Shown here in pieces: positions 43,996 to 52,674 of a DNA stretch of 64,000 nucleotides. The notes beneath the pieces were generated by a model. That model was not told where the DNA came from and searched no databases. It was given only the letters and a program-made list of their open reading frames with translations. The DNA comes from Mesorhizobium sp. (GTDB taxonomy: Bacteria; Pseudomonadota; Alphaproteobacteria; Rhizobiales; Rhizobiaceae). Both the position numbers and the translations under genes were made by a program. Positions within the stretch are counted from its first letter, which is position 1. Each line of letters starts with the position of its first letter. The stretch spans positions 62,001-126,000 of the forward strand of contig SAQG01000008.1 of NCBI GenBank assembly GCA_004020315.1. Reading direction: 5' to 3'.

Positions 43996-44018
43996 CTGTT
44001 GCCTCATTTCGGCAACAG
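43996..44018. promoter_or_regulatory. Perfect hairpin upstream of the IalB gene
   Basis: CTGTTGCC and GGCAACAG pair perfectly around a seven-base loop, 62 bases before the start codon. It may be an operator or a leader hairpin; no T-run follows. Confidence 0.4.
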
Positions 44019-44080
44019 GTAGCTGGACCACACGGCGCGAAGAAGCCGGTCCTGGGATCATTTGAGAGGAAGTGCACGAT

Positions 44081-44707
44081 ATGACGAGCCTGAACAGCAA
44101 CGCGTACCGCCTGTCGGTCATGGCCGCTGGCGTGGTCGGCTTTCTAGGCGCACAACTTCCCGCTGCTCTTGCGCAGCAGCAACAGATTCCGCAGGGCTGG
44201 TTCAAGGCCTGTACCAAGCAGGAAGACGTCGACATCTGCAATGTCCAGAACATCACCACTGCCGGCAACGGCCAGCTCGTCACCGGTGTCAGCCTGATCG
44301 AATTGAAGGGCAAGGTGAACCGCAAGGTGTTCCAGGTGACGGTTCCGACCGGTCGCCTGGTTCCTCCCGGCATTGGCCTCCAGATCGATACCGGGAAGAC
44401 GCAGAAGCTCGACTATGTGATCTGCTTCCCCGACCGCTGCGTGGCGGAAGTGCCGCTGACCGACCAGCTCATCAATTCCTTCAAGAAGGGTTCGAACCTG
44501 ACGCTGACCTCGGTCAATTTCCAGAACCAGCCGAACCCGATCAAGGTCGCGCTGACGGGCTTCAGCGGCGCCTTCGACGGGCCGCCGCTGCAGCAGTCGG
44601 ACATCGAGGATCGGCAGAAGAAGCTTCAGGATTTCGTTGCCAAGAACAATCAGGATTTCGCCAAGAAGCTCAAGGAAGAGCAGGACAAGGCGAAGACCGC
44701 CAACTGA
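44081..44707 (+). CDS. Invasion-associated locus B (IalB) family protein
   Basis: A 208-residue secreted protein with a signal peptide ending PAALAQQQ. It has the IalB pattern: GWFKACTKQEDVDICNVQN with two Cys, then LIELKGKVNRKVFQVTVPTG, DYVICFPDRCVAEVPL with two more Cys and a Lys-rich C-terminal helix. The four Cys probably form two disulfides. The ATG at 44081 is preferred to a GTG at 44072 that sits too near the purine-rich ribosome-binding site. A strong terminator follows. The rhizobial role is unknown. Confidence 0.9.
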   Translation: MTSLNSNAYRLSVMAAGVVGFLGAQLPAALAQQQQIPQGWFKACTKQEDVDICNVQNITTAGNGQLVTGVSLIELKGKVNRKVFQVTVPTGRLVPPGIGLQIDTGKTQKLDYVICFPDRCVAEVPLTDQLINSFKKGSNLTLTSVNFQNQPNPIKVALTGFSGAFDGPPLQQSDIEDRQKKLQDFVAKNNQDFAKKLKEEQDKAKTAN

Positions 44708-44751
44708 TCGCCCCTCAGGGCGAAACAAGACAGTTTTCAAGCCAAGGAAAA

Positions 44752-44776
44752 AGCGGGGTCATGCCCCGCTTTTTTC
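44752..44776 (+). terminator. Rho-independent terminator after the IalB gene
   Basis: AGCGGGG and CCCCGCT form a perfect stem with a five-base loop, followed by six T. It ends IalB transcription; with A-run symmetry it could also serve the convergent hspQ gene. Confidence 0.92.
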
Positions 44777-44843
44777 GTTCCGGCCCGGCCATTTCTTGAT
44801 CCCAGTCAGCGCGCTATTTCGTCAGGCCCGCACTTCCGGCAGA

Positions 44844-45167
44844 TCAATGTCTTGACTGGTGTCTCGGCTCGTAGCGCCCGTCCGATCTCTTTTCGAACAT
44901 CTCGCCGATCTGCGGATGCCGCACCGGTTCGCCGGACTGGTCCTCGAGCAGGTTCTGCTCAGACACATAAGCGATGTATTCCGTTTCCGAATTCTCGGCG
45001 AGCAAATGATAGAAGGGCTGGTCCTTGCGCGGCCGCACATCCGCGGGGATCGCCTCATACCATTCTTCGGTGTTGGCGAATTGGGGGTCGACATCGAAAA
45101 TAATGCCGCGGAACGGAAACAGCCGGTGGCGGACCACCTGTCCGATCGAGAATTTAGCTGTTTTCAT
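44844..45167 (-). CDS. hspQ: Heat shock protein HspQ
   Basis: A 107-residue YccV-type protein. The domain reads KFSIGQVVRHRLFPFRGIIF near the N-terminus, with FYHLLAENSETEYIAYVSEQ and NLLEDQSGEPVRHPQIGEMF later. In enteric bacteria HspQ is a Lon-linked heat-shock protein that binds hemimethylated DNA in vitro. The start at 45167 has GGTGAG upstream; an in-frame GTG at 45179 would add four residues. It converges with the IalB gene. Confidence 0.9.
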   Translation of the reverse strand: MKTAKFSIGQVVRHRLFPFRGIIFDVDPQFANTEEWYEAIPADVRPRKDQPFYHLLAENSETEYIAYVSEQNLLEDQSGEPVRHPQIGEMFEKRSDGRYEPRHQSRH

Positions 45168-45390
45168 CGTACTCACCACTAAGTCCCAGGAGTGCCGCGC
45201 GTCCTTAGAACGCGCAAAGGAACCGCTAAGACTTTGAATTTACGCACTTCGCTACAAAAAATCGAGCTCGACTTTAGGGCTGATACCTGACCCTATTTGA
45301 CGCAGACGCCGCATTAATTCAATGCCGAAGCGCTTGACGCCCCATCAAGCTACGGGCTAGCCCCACCCGGGGGTCTCGCGCCAGGACGAA

Positions 45391-46354
45391 ATGTCAGACG
45401 TTATCGGTCTTGTTCTTCCTTTCTTTGGGTTGATTTTCGTAGGTTTCCTGGTGGCGCGCATCACCAGGCAACCGCTGGAAGCGCTCGGCTGGATGAACAC
45501 CTTCATCGTCTATGTCGCGCTCCCGGCCCTGTTCTTCCAACTGCTTGCCAAGACGCCATTCGAGCGACTGACTGAATGGAACTTCATCTTGGGCTCGGTC
45601 TTTTCGACGTACACGATCTTTTCGCTGATGTTCGCATTGTCGGTGCTGACACTCGCGAGGCGAGATCGCACAGTCGACTATCAAGGCGCTCGCCGCCGCC
45701 TATGGCAATATTGGCTATATGGGGCCGGGGCTTGCACTGCTGGCCTTCGGCGAGGAGGCGGCTGTGCCGGTTGCCCTGATCTTCTGTTTCGAAAACATCG
45801 TGCATTTCGCCATCGCGCCAATGATGAGGGCGCTGTCCGGCGACGACAAGACATCGCCGTTGCGGCTTATCCCGGGCGTTTTGCGAAAGATCGTGCTGCA
45901 TCCGTTCATTATCGCGACCGCCTTGGGCGTGGGCGCCGCCTATATCGGCTTTCGCCCGCCCGGGCCGGCGGAGCGCTTCCTCGAATATCTTTCGCGGGCC
46001 GCGGCACCTTGCGCGCTGTTCGCCATGGGTGTCACCCTGGCGCTCAGACCACTCACTCGCATCCCGCACGAATTGGCGTTAATCGCAGCGCTGAAGCTGA
46101 TCCTGCACCCGTTGCTCTGCTATGTCGTACTAAGCTGGGTCGGTAATTTTTCCGAGACCTGGCTGTTTTCGGCGGTGCTGCTGGCGGCATCGCCCACCGC
46201 AACCAATGTCCTCGTCATCGCCCAGCAATACGGCGTCTGGGTGCAGCGTGCCTCAGCCAGCGTGCTGATCACCACTTGCCTCTCGGTCGTGACAGTGACT
46301 GGGCTGCTCTACATGATCCGCCACGACGGGCTACCGCCGGACTTGTTTCCGTAG
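45391..46354 (+). pseudogene. AEC-family transporter broken by a frameshift
   Basis: The frame from 45391 encodes the first three membrane segments of an auxin-efflux-carrier-type permease (VLPFFGLIFVGFLVARI, then ALPALFFQLLAKTPFERL). It loses homology after LSVLTLAR. The following part, EIAQSTIKALAAAYGNIGYM onwards to 46354, continues the same family in the next frame without its own start. The shift lies in 45655-45662 and equals one extra base. Restored, the protein is about 320 residues and normal. Either the gene is inactive or there is a sequencing error. Its last 24 bases overlap the convergent UbiH-family gene. Confidence 0.85.
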
Positions 46355-47542
46355 ATCGCCGGCGAGCGCCGCAAAACCACTGCCGGGCCGCAGCCCTTCG
46401 CGCATAAAAAAGGCGCGGAGCGGGGCGAAGCCGCCGAGCACGCCAAGGCCGGCACTGCGCGCCATCTGTGCCGGCAGCATGTCCGAGAGCAGCGACTTGT
46501 TGAGCAGGTTGACCGCACTGCTGCGCGCCAGGATGTCGGGCCGGCGCTTGAAATCATAGGCTGCGAGTGCCTTGACGGCGCCTGGATCGGCTCTGTTTTC
46601 GCAAGCAATTCCAACCAGATCATCGATATCCCTGATACCAAGGTTTAGACCTTGCGCGCCGATCGGCGGAAACACATGGGCGGCTTCCCCGACAAGTGCC
46701 ACCCGGTTACGCGCGAAGCACCGGGGCGTCACGCCGGAAAGCAGGTAGATTTGCCGGCCGGGTTCGACAGAAACCTGGCCCAGCATCGATTGCATCCGCT
46801 GTTCGACCCGCGTCGAAAGCGTCGCGTCGTCCAGTGCGGCGAGCTCCTTCGCCGTTTCCGGTTCTACCACCCAGACAAGGCTGGACCGGTTGCCGGGCAG
46901 CGGAACCTGGGTGAACGGGCCGGTCTCGGTGTGGAACTCGGTCGAGGTGAAAGCGTGGTCGCTGCGGTGGCCGAAATTGAGAACCAATGCCGCCTGCGGA
47001 TACGACCGCGCGGATGTCGAAATGCCGGCAGCCTCGCGCGCCGGCGACAGACGCCCGTCGGCAGCGACCGCCAGCGATGCTGCGATCTCACTGCCGTCAG
47101 ACAGGATCGCATAGGCATGATCGGCGTCGAGGCGCCAGGTCTCCACCATCAATTTTCGCCATTCGATGCCCGAATGCGCGGCAACAACTCTGGCAAGTGC
47201 GGGGTTGAGCGCGCTGTTGGGTAAATTCAGCCCGAACTGCTCCTCGCCGATTTCGCTGGCGCGAAAAGTGACCACCGGGCTGCGAATCAGCCGCCTGGTT
47301 GCGTCGACGATGCGCATCACCTTCAGCGGCGCGGCGTTGGACCTCACCTCATCGAGGACGCCCAACCGATCGAGGATCTTCAGGGCCGGGTTCATCAAGG
47401 CCGTCGTGCGGCCGTCCTGGTCATTTGCCTCAGGTCCGACGAGTGTCACCGGAAAGCCTGCGTCTGCGAAGCCGAGCGCTGCGATCAGCCCTGCCGGGCC
47501 GCTGCCGGCAACCAGTATCCGTGCTGTTTCCCGATGGTCCAA
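46331..47542 (-). CDS. UbiH/UbiF-family FAD-dependent monooxygenase
   Basis: A 403-residue flavoprotein hydroxylase. The FAD loop is ILVAGSGPAGLIAALGFADA. The second FAD motif is RVALVGEAAHVFPPIGAQG, where the Asp of the usual GDAAH is Glu, and LNLGIRDIDDLV follows. UbiH/F/VisC proteins hydroxylate the ubiquinone ring; which carbon is modified cannot be told. Length is normal. The gene ends inside the tail of the AEC pseudogene on the other strand. Confidence 0.88.
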   Translation of the reverse strand: MDHRETARILVAGSGPAGLIAALGFADAGFPVTLVGPEANDQDGRTTALMNPALKILDRLGVLDEVRSNAAPLKVMRIVDATRRLIRSPVVTFRASEIGEEQFGLNLPNSALNPALARVVAAHSGIEWRKLMVETWRLDADHAYAILSDGSEIAASLAVAADGRLSPAREAAGISTSARSYPQAALVLNFGHRSDHAFTSTEFHTETGPFTQVPLPGNRSSLVWVVEPETAKELAALDDATLSTRVEQRMQSMLGQVSVEPGRQIYLLSGVTPRCFARNRVALVGEAAHVFPPIGAQGLNLGIRDIDDLVGIACENRADPGAVKALAAYDFKRRPDILARSSAVNLLNKSLLSDMLPAQMARSAGLGVLGGFAPLRAFFMREGLRPGSGFAALAGDLRKQVRR

Positions 47543-47604
47543 TTCGGCTTCCCGGTTGCGATGCGAGGCGGTCGACCCGACCTGATGAGCATATAGGTCA
47601 GATC

Positions 47605-48543
47605 ATGCGGCTTGATCAACGCGGCGATTCGGCCCATTCGATTGCCATGACCGCCGAAGACCATGATTTCAGTCATCTCGACCGTTTCGGCCGTGCCGCG
47701 GGAAACGTCTCGCGCAATCCTCGACTGGCGGTGAACATCGTTTTGGGCGCCGGCGTCGTCCTGGCATGGCTGCTGCTTGGCGCCATGGCCATACGTGGCG
47801 CCGAAAGCCGGGTTCCAGGCATGGATGCACCCGGCGACACGATGCTCAGGTACCTGCCGGGGCTGCCGCTGCCGGATCTTCTCGATCGCTTCTTCAACCT
47901 TTGTCTTGCACCTGCGCCGCTCGACGGGGGCGTCGGCGCGCAGGCCGGAGCACTCATCGTCATGTGGTTCCTGATGGCGGTCGCCACCATGCTGCCTTCG
48001 GCGGCGCCGATGATCCGCACCTATTGCGAGATCGCCGATACCGCGCGGATCAAGGGCGAAGCGGTCGTCCATCCGCTGATCCTGGTCGCCGGTTACCTCA
48101 GCGTGTGGTTGGCTGCGTCGGCAGTGTTTGCAGTGCTGACGCTCATCGTTCACGCCTTCGCCTCATCTGCGCAGGTGCTCGATCCGGTGGTTGGAGCGAC
48201 AGGAGCGGCAGCACTTCTGGTTGCTGGCCTCTATCAGTTCAGCGGCCTGAAGGAAGCCTGCCTGACAAAATGCAAAAACCCGTTCTCGATCCTGTTTTCG
48301 AACTGGAGCGCGAGGCCCGGCCGCATTTTCCGGCTCGGCATGGAGCAGGGCGTCTGGTGCCTCGGCTGCTGCTGGGCGCTGATGCTGGTGATGTTCGCCG
48401 TCGGTGTGATGAACGTGTTCTGGATGGCGCTGATCGGCCTGTTCACCTTGATCGAAAAACAGACGGCGGGCAGGCTGCCAACCCGTGTCGCCGGTGCGAT
48501 ACTGCTTGTCTGGGCAACCGCCCTGCTAGTAGTCTCGGCATAG
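47605..48543 (+). CDS. DUF2182 membrane protein, probable metal handling
   Basis: A 312-residue protein with about seven membrane segments (NIVLGAGVVLAWLLLGAMA, VMWFLMAVATMLPSAAPM and others). Cysteines occur in family positions: LKEACLTKCKNPFSILFSNW and GVWCLGCCWALMLVM. The family is called a predicted metal-binding integral membrane protein. The start at 47605 has AGG seven bases upstream; ATG at 47647 is possible. It is followed after 12 bases by a Cys-rich DUF1326 gene, a recurring pair. Confidence 0.85.
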   Translation: MRLDQRGDSAHSIAMTAEDHDFSHLDRFGRAAGNVSRNPRLAVNIVLGAGVVLAWLLLGAMAIRGAESRVPGMDAPGDTMLRYLPGLPLPDLLDRFFNLCLAPAPLDGGVGAQAGALIVMWFLMAVATMLPSAAPMIRTYCEIADTARIKGEAVVHPLILVAGYLSVWLAASAVFAVLTLIVHAFASSAQVLDPVVGATGAAALLVAGLYQFSGLKEACLTKCKNPFSILFSNWSARPGRIFRLGMEQGVWCLGCCWALMLVMFAVGVMNVFWMALIGLFTLIEKQTAGRLPTRVAGAILLVWATALLVVSA

Positions 48544-48555
48544 GGAGAGAATTCG

Positions 48556-49170
48556 ATGGCGGACCAAGGCTGGGCAATGAAAGGAGAGCTGGTACTCTCC
48601 TGCAATTGCACGGTTTTTTGTCCTTGCGTGCTGTCTCTCGGCAGTCATCCGCCGACCGAGGGCTATTGTCAGACCTGGGCGGGGTTCCGCATCGATGCTG
48701 GCCATTTCGGCGAGGCCGACCTTTCCGGCCTTAATCTTGGGCTGGTCATGGAAATCCCCGGCTATATGAGCCGCGGCAACTGGACCGCCGGACTGTTCAT
48801 CGACAAGCGCGCCTCAGTCTACGCGGTAAAGGCGCTGACCAGGATTTTCACCGGCAAGGCTGGCGGAACCACCTCGCTGCTCTCCATCCTGGTCGGAAAG
48901 TTCCTTGGCGTCGAGCAAGCGCCGATCACCTATGAGACGCGCGACAGGACGCGAATCTTCCAGATTCCGAAGATCATCGACGGAGCCGTAACGCCGATTA
49001 CGGGCAAGGACCGCGACAAGGATACCGTGATCAGCAATTCGGAGTACTGGATCGCACCGGAAATCATCGTCGCCAGGTCCGACAAGAGCAAGATGCGGGC
49101 CTTCGGCCGCAATTGGAATTTTGCCGGCCGCTCGGCCGAAATCTGTAAGCTAGACTGGCGGGGCCCGTGA
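48556..49170 (+). CDS. DUF1326 protein, partner of DUF2182
   Basis: A 204-residue protein. The N-terminal motif is LVLSCNCTVFCPCVLSLG, with four Cys able to bind a metal, and the DUF1326 body follows with AGFRIDAGHFGEADLSGLNL. The C-terminal SAEICKLDW holds one more Cys. There is no signal peptide. It lies between DUF2182 and pcs and overlaps pcs by four bases. Copper or another soft metal is the likely ligand, by inference only. Confidence 0.88.
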   Translation: MADQGWAMKGELVLSCNCTVFCPCVLSLGSHPPTEGYCQTWAGFRIDAGHFGEADLSGLNLGLVMEIPGYMSRGNWTAGLFIDKRASVYAVKALTRIFTGKAGGTTSLLSILVGKFLGVEQAPITYETRDRTRIFQIPKIIDGAVTPITGKDRDKDTVISNSEYWIAPEIIVARSDKSKMRAFGRNWNFAGRSAEICKLDWRGP

Positions 49171-49973
49171 GCAAAAAGACAACGGCCAGGAAAATCACGG
49201 ACCGGATTCCGAGGCCGAAGAAGAAAGTCACGTGGCCGCAAGCGCGCGCGTTTTCGGTCCATCTGCTGACCGCGTCGGGCTCTTTCCTGGCGTTCTTGTC
49301 TCTGGTGGCTGCAAGCGAGCAGCGCTGGACGGCGATGTTCTGGTGGCTCGGCCTGGCGCTGTTCGTCGACGGCATCGACGGGCCGATCGCCAGGAAACTC
49401 GAGGTCAAGGAAATCCTGCCGACGTGGTCGGGCGAACTTCTCGACAACATCATCGACTACGTTACCTACGTGCTGATACCGGCCTTCGCGCTCTACCAGC
49501 GCGGCTTCATGGGTGAGGGGCTGTCGTTCCTGTCGGCGGCGATCATCGTCGTGTCGAGCGCGATCTACTATGCCGACACCGGCATGAAGACGAAGGAAAA
49601 TTTCTTCAAAGGGTTTCCCGTGGTCTGGAACATGGTGGTGTTCACGCTGTTCGTCATCGATCCGGGACAATGGGTTTCCTTCGCCGTGGTCGTGGTAGCC
49701 GGCATCCTGACCTTCGTGCCGATCAATTTCATCCACCCGGTGCGGGTGGTGCGGCTGCGCCCGATCAACCTTGGCATGACGCTGCTATGGTGCGCTTTTG
49801 GAGCACTGGCGCTGGCGCAGGCAGCTCTTGCCGCCTTCTACGACCAGATCGGCGTCTTGGGCGAGCAGGTGAGTGTCTTCACCAAGATCGGCATCACCGT
49901 CACCGGACTTTACCTCGCATGCATCGGCGGTATCATGCAGCTCTTTCCAACGCTCGGTGCCAAGAAAACCTGA
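49167..49973 (+). CDS. pcs: Phosphatidylcholine synthase
   Basis: A 268-residue inner-membrane enzyme that condenses choline with CDP-diacylglycerol. The CDP-alcohol phosphotransferase motif is visible as DGIDGPIARKL (residues 68-78) followed by GELLDNIIDY with the two remaining Asp (93, 97); the longer spacing is typical of Pcs. Eight hydrophobic segments follow the basic N-terminus. The GTG start overlaps the DUF1326 stop. Pcs is characteristic of rhizobia and relatives, where phosphatidylcholine is needed for symbiosis. Confidence 0.94.
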   Translation: MSKKTTARKITDRIPRPKKKVTWPQARAFSVHLLTASGSFLAFLSLVAASEQRWTAMFWWLGLALFVDGIDGPIARKLEVKEILPTWSGELLDNIIDYVTYVLIPAFALYQRGFMGEGLSFLSAAIIVVSSAIYYADTGMKTKENFFKGFPVVWNMVVFTLFVIDPGQWVSFAVVVVAGILTFVPINFIHPVRVVRLRPINLGMTLLWCAFGALALAQAALAAFYDQIGVLGEQVSVFTKIGITVTGLYLACIGGIMQLFPTLGAKKT

Positions 49974-49993
49974 TCCCAATAGAAGTCTGGTCA

Positions 49994-50971
49994 ATGTCCA
50001 AAGCAATACGCATCCACGCCCATGGCGGTCCGGAGGTTCTGACCTATGAGGACGCCGATCCGGGCCAACCCGGCCCGGGACAAATCCTGGTCAAGCACAC
50101 GGCAATCGGCCTCAATTTCATCGACGTCTATCATCGCTCCGGCCTTTATCCGCCGCCAGGCGGTTTCCCGCTGATACCCGGCAGCGAAGCGGCCGGGGTG
50201 GTGGTGGAAGTGGGCGCGGATATCGACTGGCTGAAACCGGGCGATCGCATCGCCTACGCCGTGACGACTGGCGCCTATGCCGAGCAGCGCGTGATCGCCG
50301 CCGACCGCGTCGTCAAGGTGCCGGACGGCATCAGCGACGAACAAGCGGCCGCCATGATGCTGAAAGGGATGACGGCGGAATATCTGCTGCGCCGTACCTT
50401 CAAGGTGAAGGCGGGCGACACGATCCTGTTTCACGCGGCTGCCGGTGGCGTCGGGCTGATCCTCGGCCAATGGGCCAAGCATCTTGGTGCAACCGTGATC
50501 GGCACCGCCAGCTCCGCCGACAAGATCGAGCTCGCCAAGGCGCATGGCTTCGACCACGTCATCAACTACCGCGAGCAGGACTTCGTCGCCGGCGTCCTCG
50601 CCATCACCGGCGGCAAGAAGTGCGACGTCGTCTATGATTCGGTAGGCAACGATACCTTCCCGGCCTCGCTCGACTGCCTGAAGCCGCTCGGCATGTTCGC
50701 CAGCTTCGGTCAATCATCGGGGCCGGTCCCGCCGTTCAGCATGTCGTTGCTGGCGCAGAAAGGTTCGCTGTTCGCAACCCGTCCGACGCTGTTCGTCTAC
50801 AATGCCAGGCGCGATGACCTGGAGGCGTCCGCCGCCGCGCTGTTCGAAATCGTGCTCAGCGGCGCGGTCAAGATCAAGATCAATCAGCGTTACGCGCTCG
50901 AGGACGCCGGCAAGGCGCATTCCGACCTTGAAGGCCGCAGGACGACCGGGACAACCATTCTTATCCCCTGA
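49994..50971 (+). CDS. NADPH:quinone oxidoreductase (zeta-crystallin-like)
   Basis: A 325-residue medium-chain reductase without zinc ligands. It contains TAIGLNFIDVYHRSGLYPPP, PGSEAAGVVVEVG, the NADPH loop HAAAGGVGLILGQWAKHLGA and the end segment EDAGKAHSDLEGRRTTGTTI. The pattern is that of QorA. It follows pcs by 20 bases and is probably the last gene of the DUF2182-DUF1326-pcs-qor transcript. Confidence 0.92.
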   Translation: MSKAIRIHAHGGPEVLTYEDADPGQPGPGQILVKHTAIGLNFIDVYHRSGLYPPPGGFPLIPGSEAAGVVVEVGADIDWLKPGDRIAYAVTTGAYAEQRVIAADRVVKVPDGISDEQAAAMMLKGMTAEYLLRRTFKVKAGDTILFHAAAGGVGLILGQWAKHLGATVIGTASSADKIELAKAHGFDHVINYREQDFVAGVLAITGGKKCDVVYDSVGNDTFPASLDCLKPLGMFASFGQSSGPVPPFSMSLLAQKGSLFATRPTLFVYNARRDDLEASAAALFEIVLSGAVKIKINQRYALEDAGKAHSDLEGRRTTGTTILIP

Positions 50972-51108
50972 GCCTTGCTATCCCTTGAGTTTCCGCTGAA
51001 ATTCTTGAAGCTCTTTCAAGACGGGTGCCGCTTTGCGATGACAGCAGGCCGCGCATACCATGCCTGCGGGAACACAGAACATATCTGGCAAACCAGATGG
51101 GAGGCACT

Positions 51109-52674
51109 GTGAGTGCAAATCAGGACGACGCAAACCTGCTTGAGGTTCGTGGCCTCACCAAGACGTTCGGCACGCTAACTGCGTGCGACCATATCGACCT
51201 CAACGTCGCAAAAGGCGAAATCCACGCGTTGCTCGGCGAGAACGGCGCCGGCAAGTCGACGCTCGTCAAAATGCTGTTCGGAACGCTGGAGCCCAATTCG
51301 GGCGAAATTGTCTGGAACGGCCAGGCGGTCACGATCACCAATCCCGGCTTTGCGAAGAATCTCGGCATCGGCATGGTGTTCCAGCATTTTTCGCTGTTCG
51401 AGGCATTGACGGCGGCCGAGAACATCGCGCTGTCGCTGGACGACGGTTCGCCGATCAGCACGATCGCTGCGAAGGCGAGGGCGCTTTCCTATAGCTACGG
51501 CCTGCCGCTCGACCCGCAATCGCTGGTCGGCGACCTGTCGGTCGGTGAGCGCCAGCGTATCGAGATCATCCGCTGTCTCCTGCAGACGCCGCAGCTCATC
51601 ATCCTCGACGAGCCGACTTCGGTGCTGACGCCGCAGGAAGCCGACAAGCTGTTCGAGACGCTCGAACGGCTGCGCTCGGAAGGAAAGTCCATCCTCTACA
51701 TTTCGCACCGGCTGGAAGAGGTCAAGCGCATCTGCGACCGCGCCACCGTGCTGCGCCACGGCAAGGTGGTTGGCCATTGCAATCCGCGCAAGGAAACCGC
51801 GGCATCGCTGGCGCGCATGATGGTCGGCACCGACGTGCAGGCCGTGGTGCGCGCGCCGGCCCAGGGTATCGAGACCGCGCAGCCGCTGCTTGAAATCCGC
51901 GCACTCAGCCGCAAACCGGCAACGCCGTTCTCGATCCCGCTCAGGGATATCAACCTGGCGGTACGCGCCGGCGAAGTGATCGGCATTGCGGGCGTTGCCG
52001 GCAACGGCCAGGGCGAATTCTTCGAATCTGTTTCCGGCGAGGTGCAGCAGCAGGATGCCGCCTCGGTGCGCATCCGTGGCAAGGATGCTGGCGGTCTCAG
52101 CATAACCGGCAGGCGGCTAATGGGCGCGGCCTTCGTACCGGAAGAGCGGCTCGGCCACGGTGCAGCACCCCGCATGAAACTTTCGGAAAACCTGCTTCTG
52201 TCGCGCCATGCCACTGACGGCAAGGTGTTTGTCGGCGCCGGCGGAATGGTCAAAAGCGATGCGATCTATGCTGCAGCCCAGCGCATCATCAAGGCGATGG
52301 ATGTGCGCAAAAGCACTCCGGACCCGGAGGCGGCAGCGCTTTCAGGCGGCAATCTGCAGAAATTCATTGTCGGCCGCGAACTCGACCGCAGGCCAAGCGT
52401 CATGGTCGTCAATCAGCCGACATGGGGCGTCGACGCCGGTGCGGCCGCCCACATTCGTCAGACGCTGATCGAATTGGCGCGCAGCGGCTCGGCAGTGCTG
52501 GTCATCAGCCAGGATCTCGACGAATTGTTCGAGATATCCGACGCGATCGCGGTGATGCACAATGGCGAATTGTCGAAGCCTTTGCCGATCGCTGAGGCCA
52601 CGTTCGAAAAGATCGGACTGCTGATGGGCGGGGCCGAGCCCGGCCACGCCGAACACGCTCTGGAAACGTCATGA
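51109..52674 (+). CDS. Nucleoside-type ABC transporter ATP-binding protein (two ATPase domains)
   Basis: A 521-residue protein with tandem ATPase domains, as in YufO/NupO-type importers. Domain 1 has Walker A GENGAGKSTLVKM, signature LSVGERQRIEII and Walker B LIILDEPTSVLTPQE. Domain 2 has a degenerate Walker A (AGVAGNGQGEF), signature LSGGNLQKFIVGRE and NQPTWGVDAGA. The GTG at 51109 has GGGAGG four bases upstream; ATG at 51097 lies in front of that site. It heads a four-gene importer operon. Confidence 0.93.
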   Translation: MSANQDDANLLEVRGLTKTFGTLTACDHIDLNVAKGEIHALLGENGAGKSTLVKMLFGTLEPNSGEIVWNGQAVTITNPGFAKNLGIGMVFQHFSLFEALTAAENIALSLDDGSPISTIAAKARALSYSYGLPLDPQSLVGDLSVGERQRIEIIRCLLQTPQLIILDEPTSVLTPQEADKLFETLERLRSEGKSILYISHRLEEVKRICDRATVLRHGKVVGHCNPRKETAASLARMMVGTDVQAVVRAPAQGIETAQPLLEIRALSRKPATPFSIPLRDINLAVRAGEVIGIAGVAGNGQGEFFESVSGEVQQQDAASVRIRGKDAGGLSITGRRLMGAAFVPEERLGHGAAPRMKLSENLLLSRHATDGKVFVGAGGMVKSDAIYAAAQRIIKAMDVRKSTPDPEAAALSGGNLQKFIVGRELDRRPSVMVVNQPTWGVDAGAAAHIRQTLIELARSGSAVLVISQDLDELFEISDAIAVMHNGELSKPLPIAEATFEKIGLLMGGAEPGHAEHALETS

